Origin: Lachnospiraceae bacterium MD308
GTDB taxonomy: Bacteria > Bacillota > Clostridia > Lachnospirales > Lachnospiraceae
Assembly: GCA_000403475.2 (NCBI GenBank)
Contig: KE159796.1
Span: 65,570 to 129,569 of the forward strand
DNA: 64,000 nucleotides
Direction of reading: 5' to 3'
The notes under the pieces were generated by a model, which saw nothing but the letters and a program-made list of their open reading frames with translations, made no database searches and was not told the origin of the DNA. A program made the position numbers and the translations under genes. Below are positions 1 to 8,147 of the stretch, one piece after another. Each line of letters begins with the position of its first letter. Positions within the stretch are counted from its first letter, which is position 1.

Positions 1-857
1 CTGTTGTCGCAAAGATTCTCACTGAAAAGGTAAAGGATGTCAAGGAGAAAAAGAAAGCAGTACAGCAGGCTGCGGCAAGAATGGCGGAGACGCCGGCTGT
101 GGTTGAGCTTGAGAAGGCAGATCGTGACAGGAAGATGGGGGAGTCTATTCTTTCAAGGGCGGATTTGAGTCTGTCTTATACGAAGGAAGAATATAAGGAA
201 CGCTTAGATGAGCTTCAGAAAAAGATAGAAAAGCTTCATGGGGAACTCTACCGGAGGAGGATACCGGTGGTACTTGGCTTTGAGGGCTGGGACGCCGGCG
301 GGAAGGGCGGCGCTATTAAGCGTCTGACAGAGAAGATGGACCCGAGAGGATATGTCGTGCATCCGACGGCTTCCCCGAATGATATCGAGCGGCAGCATCA
401 TTACTTGTGGAGGTTCTGGGTAGATATGCCGAAGGCAGGACATGTGACGATTTTCGACCGGACATGGTACGGACGCGTTATGGTTGAGCGGATTGAAGGA
501 TTTTGTACGAAACAGGAATGGCAGAGGGCTTACAAAGAGATCAACAGCATGGAGCGTGACCTTTCAAACGCCGGAGCCATTGTGTTGAAATTCTGGATGC
601 AGATTGACAAAGACGAGCAGGAGCGAAGATTTAAGGCAAGGCAGGAGAATCCTGAAAAGCAGTGGAAGATTACAGATGAGGACTGGAGAAACAGGGAGAA
701 GTGGGACCAGTATGAAGATGCGGTGAATGAGATGCTTATCCGCACTTCAACTCCTTATGCGCCGTGGGTCGTAGTGGAAGGAAATGACAAATATTATGCA
801 AGAATCAAAGTGTTGGAAACAGTTGTGAATGCTATTGAGGAGCGGTTAAAGGATTGA
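1..857 (+). CDS. polyphosphate kinase 2 family phosphotransferase, 3' part
   Basis: The reading frame (codons from base 3) is open to the window edge, so this is the C-terminal 284 residues of a longer protein; the ATG at 81 is internal. The visible part is a complete PPK2 domain: a Walker A-like motif (GWDAGGKGG), the lid/catalytic motif DRTWYGR, and the W-rich segment typical of the family. PPK2 enzymes move phosphate between polyphosphate and nucleotides in the cytosol. The extra sequence upstream fits the two-domain polyphosphate:AMP phosphotransferase form (about 500 residues), but the first domain is outside the window, so AMP specificity is inference. The next gene, dgt, starts 4 nt after the stop. 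Confidence 0.85.
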   Translation, partial: VVAKILTEKVKDVKEKKKAVQQAAARMAETPAVVELEKADRDRKMGESILSRADLSLSYTKEEYKERLDELQKKIEKLHGELYRRRIPVVLGFEGWDAGGKGGAIKRLTEKMDPRGYVVHPTASPNDIERQHHYLWRFWVDMPKAGHVTIFDRTWYGRVMVERIEGFCTKQEWQRAYKEINSMERDLSNAGAIVLKFWMQIDKDEQERRFKARQENPEKQWKITDEDWRNREKWDQYEDAVNEMLIRTSTPYAPWVVVEGNDKYYARIKVLETVVNAIEERLKD

Positions 858-861
858 TAGG

Positions 862-1869
862 ATGACAATCAGGGAGCAGTTAGAGCGCCGCGAGATGGAG
901 TATTTAAGCTCCTATGCGGCGCTCAGTAAGAATTCAAAAGGAAGAAAGACACAGGAGCCGCAATGCGATATACGCCCTGTTTTCCAGAGAGACAGGGACA
1001 GGATTTTGCATTGCAAAGCGTTTCGCCGGCTGAAACAGAAGACACAGGTGTTTTTGCTGCCGAACGGGGATCATTATCGTACAAGGTTAACACATACGCT
1101 GGAGGTGTCCCAGAATGCAAGAACGATTGCAAAAGCGCTTCGTCTGAATGAGGATCTGACAGAAGCGATTGCTCTGGGGCATGACTTGGGGCATACTCCT
1201 TTTGGCCATGCAGGAGAGCGGGCACTTAACGAGGTGAACCCTTTTGGGTTTAGCCACAATATTCAGAGTGTGCGTATCGTGGAACGGTTAGAAAAGGGAG
1301 GAAGAGGATTAAATCTTACGTGGGAGGCAGTAGACGGAATCTTAAATCACAAGTCAAGCGGCAGACCGAAGACATTAGAAGGACAGATTGTACGGCTTTC
1401 TGATAAGATTGCTTACTTAAACCACGATATTGATGATGCGATCCGAGGAGGGATTCTTAACGAGAAGGATATACCGGAAAGGTTTCACCAGATTCTGGGA
1501 GATACGACAAGAAAGAGGCTGAACACTTTAATTCATGATGTTGTTACAAACAGCATGGACCGGCCTGAGATTTCTATGTCAGATGAGGTGGAAGGAGCGA
1601 TGCGGGATTTGAGAGCCTTTATGTTTGAACGTGTCTATCTGAATCCGATTGCCAAAAGAGAAGAAAAAAAGGCAATTCATATGATAAAAGATTTATACTG
1701 GTTTTATATGGAAAATTTGGATGAGATACCGAAGGAATACCAGAATATGCAGGGAGAAACCGGTGTAAATAAAGAACAGATGGTGTGTGATTATATAGCG
1801 GGAATGACGGATACATATGCGGTAAAAAAGTTTGAAGATTATTTTGTTCCAAAATCTTGGAAAATTTAA
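862..1869 (+). CDS. dgt: deoxyguanosinetriphosphate triphosphohydrolase-like protein
   Basis: This is a 335-residue HD-superfamily protein of the dGTPase family, which hydrolyses dNTPs to the nucleoside and tripolyphosphate and so tunes dNTP pools. The N-terminal segment carries the family pattern FRRLKQKTQVF and then HTLEVSQ. The metal-binding HD motif is in HDLGHTPFGH, and the later DKIAYLNHDIDDAI supplies the distal Asp. The length is that of the short Gram-positive type. The start 4 nt after the upstream stop implies co-transcription with the PPK2 gene; dnaG follows 73 nt later. Exact dNTP preference cannot be read from sequence. Confidence 0.9.
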   Translation: MTIREQLERREMEYLSSYAALSKNSKGRKTQEPQCDIRPVFQRDRDRILHCKAFRRLKQKTQVFLLPNGDHYRTRLTHTLEVSQNARTIAKALRLNEDLTEAIALGHDLGHTPFGHAGERALNEVNPFGFSHNIQSVRIVERLEKGGRGLNLTWEAVDGILNHKSSGRPKTLEGQIVRLSDKIAYLNHDIDDAIRGGILNEKDIPERFHQILGDTTRKRLNTLIHDVVTNSMDRPEISMSDEVEGAMRDLRAFMFERVYLNPIAKREEKKAIHMIKDLYWFYMENLDEIPKEYQNMQGETGVNKEQMVCDYIAGMTDTYAVKKFEDYFVPKSWKI

Positions 1870-1942
1870 AAGGAAATCAAATACTTTTGTCGAATATTAT
1901 ATATGAGGGCTATTTTGAGGCAGATCATAAAGGTGTTCACAT

Positions 1943-3718
1943 ATGTATTATTCGGATGAGATAATTGAAGAAGTAAGAATTAAAAATGATATTGTCGATG
2001 TAATTTCTGGTTATGTCAGGCTTCAGAAAAAGGGGAGCTCCTATTTTGGACTATGTCCGTTCCACAATGAAAAGTCACCGTCTTTTTCGGTGAGCAGGCA
2101 GAAACAAATGTATTACTGTTTCGGCTGCGGCGCCGGAGGTAATGTTTTTACATTTTTGATGGAATATGAGAACTATTCTTTTCAAGAAGCGCTGAAAGTA
2201 CTTGCCGACAGGGCGGGCGTAGCACTTCCTGAGATGGAATACTCCGAAGAAGCGAAGAAGCGGGTAAATCTTAAGGCAACTCTTTTGGAGATCAATAAGC
2301 TGGCGGCAAAATACTACTATGCGCAATTAAGACAGCCCCAGGGCGCGGCAGGTCTTAGATATCTGAAGGACAGGCAGCTTAGTGATGATATGTTGAAAGC
2401 TTTTGGTCTCGGGTATTCTAATAAATACAGCGATGACTTATACAAGTACTTAAAGGGAAAAGGCTATAAAGATGATATACTTACAAAAGCGGGCCTCATA
2501 AGTTATGATGAACGTCAGGGTGTTTATGACAAGTTCTGGAACCGCGTGATGTTTCCGATCATGGATACAAATAACCGTGTGGTAGGATTTGGCGGACGTG
2601 TGATGGGTGATGCAAAGCCCAAGTATCTCAACTCCCCGGAGACAGATATCTTTGATAAGAGCCGTAATTTGTATGGACTGAATCGGGCCAGAAGGTCTAA
2701 GAAGACATATTTTTTGCTGTGCGAGGGGTACATGGATGTCATCTCGCTTCATCAGGCAGGGTTTGACAATGCGGTTGCGTCTCTTGGAACTGCGTTGACG
2801 AATGGACATGCTTCTTTGATCAAGCGGTATGTGAATGAGGTCTATCTTACATACGACAGCGATGATGCGGGTACGAGGGCGGCTTTAAGGGCGCTTCCGA
2901 TACTCAGGGATGCAGGCATCACGGCAAGAATTATACGCATGGAGCCTTATAAAGACCCGGATGAGTTTGTCAAAAACATGGGCGCAGAGGCTTTTGAGGA
3001 GAGAATCCGAAAAGCCCGTAACGGATTCCTTTACAGTCTGGAAGTACTGCGTAAGGATTTTGATATGAACACTCCGGAAGGTAAAACCGATTTTATGAAA
3101 GAGGCGGCAAGGCGGCTCGCCGAATTTACAGAAGAGATTGAGCGCAATAACTATATTGAGGCGGTTGCAAAGGAGTACCATACCGGTTACGAGGAGCTTA
3201 AAAAGCTGGTTGTCAGGATGGCGATACAGACGGGGATGGCGAAGCCGGCATCAAGACCGAAGTCCGGGCACAGTAAAGAAAAAAGGAAAGAAGATGGAAT
3301 TCAGAAATCACAAAAGATACTGCTTACATGGCTGATTGAGGATGAAGGGATTTATAATCAGATTAGCAAATATATTGTTCCAGAGGACTTTTCAGAAGGG
3401 ATTTGCCGGACTGTTGCGCAGCTTCTGTATGAACAGTATGAAAACAATGATGTGAACCCGGCAAAGATTATGAATCACTTTATTGATGAAGAGGAGCACC
3501 GGGAGGTTGCAGGTCTGTTTCATACGAAGATACGGGAGCTATCTACTCCCCAGGAGAGAGAAAAAGCGCTTAGGGAGACAATTATACGAGTGAAGAATCA
3601 CAGTATTGAACAGGCGGGAAAGGACTGGGATGCAGCGGATATTGAGGGGATGCAGAGATTGGTGAAAGCGAAAAGAGATTTGCAGAACCTGCGGAAACTG
3701 CATATTTCCGTTAATTAA
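1943..3718 (+). CDS. dnaG: DNA primase DnaG
   Basis: A 591-residue replicative primase that makes RNA primers for lagging-strand synthesis with the DnaB helicase. The N-terminal CHC2 zinc ribbon is intact (CPFHNEKSPSF, then CFGCGAGG). The TOPRIM catalytic core follows, with the Glu in CEGYMDV and the DxD-type motif in YDSDDAG. The C-terminal 150 residues are the helicase-interacting region, which is poorly conserved. It is followed by rpoD after 39 nt, the classical dnaG-rpoD macromolecular-synthesis arrangement. A weak promoter (TTGTCG at 1887, TATTTT at 1911, 18-nt spacer) may lie just upstream. Confidence 0.97.
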   Translation: MYYSDEIIEEVRIKNDIVDVISGYVRLQKKGSSYFGLCPFHNEKSPSFSVSRQKQMYYCFGCGAGGNVFTFLMEYENYSFQEALKVLADRAGVALPEMEYSEEAKKRVNLKATLLEINKLAAKYYYAQLRQPQGAAGLRYLKDRQLSDDMLKAFGLGYSNKYSDDLYKYLKGKGYKDDILTKAGLISYDERQGVYDKFWNRVMFPIMDTNNRVVGFGGRVMGDAKPKYLNSPETDIFDKSRNLYGLNRARRSKKTYFLLCEGYMDVISLHQAGFDNAVASLGTALTNGHASLIKRYVNEVYLTYDSDDAGTRAALRALPILRDAGITARIIRMEPYKDPDEFVKNMGAEAFEERIRKARNGFLYSLEVLRKDFDMNTPEGKTDFMKEAARRLAEFTEEIERNNYIEAVAKEYHTGYEELKKLVVRMAIQTGMAKPASRPKSGHSKEKRKEDGIQKSQKILLTWLIEDEGIYNQISKYIVPEDFSEGICRTVAQLLYEQYENNDVNPAKIMNHFIDEEEHREVAGLFHTKIRELSTPQEREKALRETIIRVKNHSIEQAGKDWDAADIEGMQRLVKAKRDLQNLRKLHISVN

Positions 3719-3757
3719 GGATAAAATATAATCAAGCTATGAGAGGATGGGTACTAC

Positions 3758-4870
3758 ATGGAAGAGAATGTGGCAAAATTTGAGGAAAAATTAAAAGAAC
3801 TGGTAGCGCTTGGAAAAAAGAAGAAAAGTATTCTGGAACTTCAGGAAATTAATGACTTTTTCGCAGATATGGAATTGGATCTTGATCATATGGAAAAAGT
3901 GTATGAATATCTGGAAGCACAGAACATTGATGTTCTTCGGATCGGTTCTGACAGTGACGATATGGATGATGTAGATATTGTCATCAGTGAAGAGAGTGAT
4001 GTGGACCTTGAAAAGATTGATCTGTCTGTGCCAGATGGCGTCAGCATAGATGATCCGGTTAAGATGTACTTAAAGGAGATTGGAAAGGTACCGCTTTTGA
4101 CGGCGGAGGAAGAAGTGGATCTGGCAAAACGTATGGCAGATGGGGATGAAAGTGCGAAGAAGCGTCTTGCCGAGGCAAACTTAAGACTTGTTGTCAGTAT
4201 CGCAAAGCGGTATGTAGGGCGAGGGATGCTTTTCCTTGATCTGATTCAGGAGGGCAATCTGGGGCTTATCAAAGCAGTGGAAAAGTTTGATTATCATAAA
4301 GGTTTTAAGTTCAGTACCTATGCTACCTGGTGGATCAGGCAGGCGATTACAAGAGCTATTGCGGATCAGGCAAGAACGATTCGTATTCCGGTGCATATGG
4401 TTGAGACGATCAATAAACTGATTCGTGTATCAAGACAGCTTTTACAGGAATTAGGGCGTGAACCCACGCCGGAGGAGATTGCTGCCGAACTGGACATGCC
4501 TGTGGACAGAGTTCGCGAGATTTTGAAGATTTCTCAGGAGCCTGTTTCTTTAGAGACACCCATTGGCGAAGAGGAAGACAGTCATCTTGGAGACTTTATT
4601 CAAGATGATAATGTTCCTGTACCTGCGGAAGCGGCGGCTCAGACTCTATTGAAAGAACAGCTTGACGATGTGCTCGATACTTTGACAGAGAGGGAGCAGA
4701 AGGTATTAAGACTTCGATTTGGCATGAATGACGGGCGTGCCCGTACCCTGGAGGAAGTGGGGAAAGAGTTTGACGTTACCCGTGAGCGCATTCGTCAGAT
4801 AGAGGCTAAGGCGTTGAGAAAGCTTCGTCATCCGAGCCGAAGCAGAAAATTAAGAGATTATCTGGATTAA
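3758..4870 (+). CDS. rpoD: primary RNA polymerase sigma factor (SigA/RpoD)
   Basis: The 370-residue housekeeping sigma-70 factor. An acidic, shortened region 1.1 occupies the first 100 residues. Region 1.2 ([16 protein letters not shown]), region 2 (the [14 protein letters not shown] and [17 protein letters not shown] segments that bind core and melt the -10), region 3 and region 4 ([18 protein letters not shown], the -35 helix-turn-helix) are all intact. The length matches SigA of Firmicutes rather than the larger proteobacterial RpoD. It lies between dnaG and trmK in a compact block and is probably transcribed with both. Confidence 0.97.
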   Translation: MEENVAKFEEKLKELVALGKKKKSILELQEINDFFADMELDLDHMEKVYEYLEAQNIDVLRIGSDSDDMDDVDIVISEESDVDLEKIDLSVPDGVSIDDPVKMYLKEIGKVPLLTAEEEVDLAKRMADGDESAKKRLAEANLRLVVSIAKRYVGRGMLFLDLIQEGNLGLIKAVEKFDYHKGFKFSTYATWWIRQAITRAIADQARTIRIPVHMVETINKLIRVSRQLLQELGREPTPEEIAAELDMPVDRVREILKISQEPVSLETPIGEEEDSHLGDFIQDDNVPVPAEAAAQTLLKEQLDDVLDTLTEREQKVLRLRFGMNDGRARTLEEVGKEFDVTRERIRQIEAKALRKLRHPSRSRKLRDYLD

Positions 4871-4883
4871 GAAAGAATAGATT

Positions 4884-5612
4884 ATGGAGTTATCGAAAAG
4901 ATTGACCGCAGTTGCAGCTCTTGTGCCGACAGGCACTTGCGTTGCAGATATTGGGACGGATCATGGATATGTGCCTATTTTTCTTGTGGAGCAGGGGATT
5001 GTTAGAAAAGCTGTTGCAATGGATGTGAATCGGGGGCCCCTGGAGCGTGCGCGGATTCATATCACGGAAAAAGGACTCTCTGACAGAATAGAGACGAGGC
5101 TTTCGGATGGCCTTAAGAAATTAAATGTGGGTGAAGTGGATACGATTATAGCCGCAGGAATGGGCGGCGGTCTGATCATTCGGATTCTGGAAGAGGGAAG
5201 AGAGATTGTAAATTCTGCGAAAGTGTGTATTTTGCAGCCGCAGGCAGAGATTGCAAAGGTCAGAAAGTATCTGCAGACGCAGGGACTGGCAATAGAAAGA
5301 GAAGATATGGTCGAGGAGGATGGAAAATATTATCCGATGATGCGGGCGGTTCATGGACAAGGAGAATGTTATGAGGAATATGAATATCTCTATGGGAAAG
5401 AGCTTCTTAGAATGCGTCATCCGGTTCTGAAAAAATATCTGCTGCGGGAACAAGGGCTTAAAGAGTCTATAATCCGAAAGATTTCGAATCATTCTGAGAG
5501 CAATAGGACAAAGGGACGGCTTGACGAGTTGAAAAGGGAACTTATATATATCAGGCAGGCGCTTGCATGTTATGAGCAAGGCGGTCCGGGGGAGGAAATA
5601 AAGATAAGATGA
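4884..5612 (+). CDS. trmK: tRNA (adenine-N1)-methyltransferase TrmK
   Basis: A 242-residue class I SAM methyltransferase of the TrmK/YqfN family, which methylates N1 of A22 in bacterial tRNAs. The SAM-binding loop reads DIGTDHGYVP near the N-terminus, followed by the family segment IIAAGMGGGLI and the LQPQAE motif. In Firmicutes this gene sits next to rpoD, as here. Its TGA overlaps the ATG of the Nif3-like gene (ATGA, 5609-5612), indicating translational coupling. Confidence 0.92.
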   Translation: MELSKRLTAVAALVPTGTCVADIGTDHGYVPIFLVEQGIVRKAVAMDVNRGPLERARIHITEKGLSDRIETRLSDGLKKLNVGEVDTIIAAGMGGGLIIRILEEGREIVNSAKVCILQPQAEIAKVRKYLQTQGLAIEREDMVEEDGKYYPMMRAVHGQGECYEEYEYLYGKELLRMRHPVLKKYLLREQGLKESIIRKISNHSESNRTKGRLDELKRELIYIRQALACYEQGGPGEEIKIR

Positions 5613-6388
5613 TATGTAAAAAAGTCATGGATATACTTGAGAAAGATTATCCGGTAAAGTATGCTCTTGAGTGGGACAATGTGGGGCTGCTTGCAGGCAG
5701 GGATGACAAAGAGGTTGCGCGCATATACATAGCACTGGATGTGACGGATGAGGTGGTCGATGCGGCAGTCTCTAATGGAGCGGATATGCTTATTACGCAC
5801 CATCCCCTGATTTTTGGCGGTTTGAAAAGAATTCACAATCAAGATTTTATTGGGAATCGTATTCTTAAATTAATTCGAAATGACATATCGTACTATGCAG
5901 TACATACGAATTACGATGTCTGTAGAATGGGGAGACTTTCCGGGGAAAAGATGGGGTTTGTGAACCCGGAGGTCTTAGAGGTTACTTGTATGGAAGAAGG
6001 TTCTTTAGGAATCGGAGAAATAGCGGATTTGACCAGGGAGATGACATTAAAAGACTGTGCGGAGGCGGTGAAGTCTGCCTTTGCGCTTGAAAATGTAAAA
6101 ATATTTGGAAGTCTGGATAATAAAATAAATCGGGTTGCCATTTGTCCGGGGTCTGGAAAAAGTGTAATTAATGAAGCAGTAAAAAAAGGAGCAGATGTTC
6201 TGGTTACAGGGGATATTGGACATCATGAAGGGATTGACGCCGTAGACCGGGGGCTTGCGATTATTGATGCGGGGCATTATGGAGTGGAGCATATTTTTAT
6301 AGAGGATATGGCACGACAGTTAGGCGGGAAGTTAAGCGGCGTACAGATTATAATGGCGCCGGTATCACACCCGTTTCAGATAATATAG
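5609..6388 (+). CDS. Nif3-like dinuclear metal-centre protein
   Basis: A 259-residue member of the Nif3/YqfO family, toroidal hexamers with a two-metal site. Metal ligands are visible in the ITHHPLIF segment, in HTNYD and in the C-terminal GHHEGIDA and DAGHYGVE segments. The version here lacks the extra ~100-residue PII-like insert found in B. subtilis YqfO. The biochemical role of the family is still unsettled (GTP cyclohydrolase-like activity has been proposed), so no gene symbol is given. It overlaps trmK by 4 nt, the usual Firmicutes arrangement. Confidence 0.9.
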   Translation: MICKKVMDILEKDYPVKYALEWDNVGLLAGRDDKEVARIYIALDVTDEVVDAAVSNGADMLITHHPLIFGGLKRIHNQDFIGNRILKLIRNDISYYAVHTNYDVCRMGRLSGEKMGFVNPEVLEVTCMEEGSLGIGEIADLTREMTLKDCAEAVKSAFALENVKIFGSLDNKINRVAICPGSGKSVINEAVKKGADVLVTGDIGHHEGIDAVDRGLAIIDAGHYGVEHIFIEDMARQLGGKLSGVQIIMAPVSHPFQII

Positions 6389-6410
6389 AAATCAAATAGA
6401 GAGGTGTATT

Positions 6411-8081
6411 ATGAAAGAAGAGAGAATTTGCCATGTGCGCATAGGTAATGAAGTAAGAGAATACATAGCCGGGACATTATATAAGCAGATTGCAGCAGAT
6501 TTTCAGGACAGATATCAGCATGATATCGTACTTGTGTATGTGGATGGGAAGCTGCAGGAGCTTCGCAAAACGCTCCAAAAAGACTGCACGATAGATTTTG
6601 AGACGACGGCAGGAGCAATCGGGCATGAGACTTACAAAAGAAGCATGAAGCTCATGCTCGTAAAAGCAGTCTACGATGTGGCGTCCCGGGAAGATATTCG
6701 TAAAGTGCGGGTTCATTTTTCCATAGGCAGGGGATATTACTGCACAATTGAGGGAAAGGTTGAGCTGAATCAGGAATTTCTTGATAAAGTAGAGAGCAGG
6801 ATGCGTGAGATTGCAAAACAGAATATTCCGATTGAGAAAAGAACGATCAGTACAGATGATGCTATCGCTCTTTTCCGGAAACATGGGATGTACGACAAGG
6901 AAAAGCTGTTTGAATACCGCAGAGTGTCCAGAGTCAACATTTACAGTATGAACGAGTTCGAAGATTATTTTTACGGTTATATGGTTCCGAGCGCCGGTTA
7001 TCTGAAATACTTTAAGCTTTACTTGTACGATGAAGGCTTTGTAATGCAGATGCCGGATAGAAAGGAACCGGAAGCTGTTCCGGAATTTTGCCCGCGGCAT
7101 AAGCTTTTTGCAGTACAGAAGGAATCTGTCAAATGGAGTGATATGCAGGGCATAGAGACGGTAGGTGCATTGAACGATAAGATAACGAAGGGAGATGTCC
7201 AGGAGCTTGTTTTGGTTCAGGAGGCGCTTCAGGAGAAAAAGATTGCGGAGATCGCGTCAGAGATTGCGGACCGCAAGGATATTAAGTTTGTATTGATTGC
7301 CGGGCCTTCCTCTTCCGGAAAGACCACTTTCTCTCACCGTCTTTCCATTCAGCTTCGGGCTAACGGACTGAGACCTCGTCCTCTTGCGGTAGATAATTAC
7401 TTTGTGGAGCGCGAGGAGAACCCAAGAGATGAGAATGGAGAATATGATTTTGAATGTCTTGAGGCAGTAGATGTCGAATTATTTAATCGGCAGATGAGGG
7501 AGCTGTTAGAGGGAAAAGAAGTATTGATTCCACATTTCAATTTTGTAAACGGTCATAAGGAATACGACGGTCCGACTATGAAATTAGGAGCAACTGATGT
7601 GCTTGTCATAGAAGGAATTCATTGTCTGAATCCAAAGCTTACAAAAGAATTGGCGGATGAGAATAAATTTAAAATCTATATCAGTGCGCTCACGCAGCTT
7701 AATATTGACGAGCATAACCGTATTCCGTCTACCGATGGCAGGTTCCTTCGGCGAATCGTAAGAGACGCGCGTACCCGCGGGTCAAACGCCCAGAGGACAA
7801 TTCGCATGTGGGAGTCTGTGAGACGGGGGGAAGAAAAGAATATATTCCCATATCAGGAAGAGGCGGATAGGATGTTTAATTCTGCGCTTGTCTATGAGCT
7901 GGCAGTATTGAAGCCTTATGTGGAGCGGCTTTTGTTTGCAATCGACAGGGATTGTCCGGAATATTTGGAAGCGAAGAGACTTCTTAAATTCCTGGATTAT
8001 TTTGTAGGTATCGGAAGTGAGAATATCCCTATGAATTCTTTACTGAGAGAGTTTGTGGGGGGAGGGTGTTTCCGTGTGTAG
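6411..8081 (+). CDS. nucleoside (uridine) kinase with threonyl-tRNA-synthetase-like N-terminus
   Basis: A 556-residue protein. Residues 1-60 resemble a TGS domain and residues about 60-200 resemble the second additional domain of threonyl-tRNA synthetase. From about residue 290 there is a uridine kinase/phosphoribulokinase-type P-loop domain (GPSSSGKTT) with the DNYFVERE and EGIHCLNP motifs. The architecture is common in Clostridia and annotated as nucleoside kinase; catalytic preference is inferred. The start has a good site (GAGAGG, 6 nt before ATG). The gene lies 22 nt after the Nif3-like gene and ends 66 nt before the sensor kinase. Confidence 0.85.
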   Translation: MKEERICHVRIGNEVREYIAGTLYKQIAADFQDRYQHDIVLVYVDGKLQELRKTLQKDCTIDFETTAGAIGHETYKRSMKLMLVKAVYDVASREDIRKVRVHFSIGRGYYCTIEGKVELNQEFLDKVESRMREIAKQNIPIEKRTISTDDAIALFRKHGMYDKEKLFEYRRVSRVNIYSMNEFEDYFYGYMVPSAGYLKYFKLYLYDEGFVMQMPDRKEPEAVPEFCPRHKLFAVQKESVKWSDMQGIETVGALNDKITKGDVQELVLVQEALQEKKIAEIASEIADRKDIKFVLIAGPSSSGKTTFSHRLSIQLRANGLRPRPLAVDNYFVEREENPRDENGEYDFECLEAVDVELFNRQMRELLEGKEVLIPHFNFVNGHKEYDGPTMKLGATDVLVIEGIHCLNPKLTKELADENKFKIYISALTQLNIDEHNRIPSTDGRFLRRIVRDARTRGSNAQRTIRMWESVRRGEEKNIFPYQEEADRMFNSALVYELAVLKPYVERLLFAIDRDCPEYLEAKRLLKFLDYFVGIGSENIPMNSLLREFVGGGCFRV

Positions 8082-8112
8082 ATACAGTGTCGTGGAAATA
8101 ACAGCAAAAGCA

Positions 8113-8124
8113 TCCAGCGCTGGA
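8113..8124. promoter_or_regulatory. 12-bp perfect palindrome upstream of sensor kinase
   Basis: TCCAGCGCTGGA is a perfect palindrome 24 nt upstream of the sensor-kinase start codon. It could be an operator or simply a short hairpin; there is no T-run, so it is not a terminator. The function is unknown. Confidence 0.25.
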
Positions 8125-8147
8125 CATAAGGAATTACGGAGGTTTTT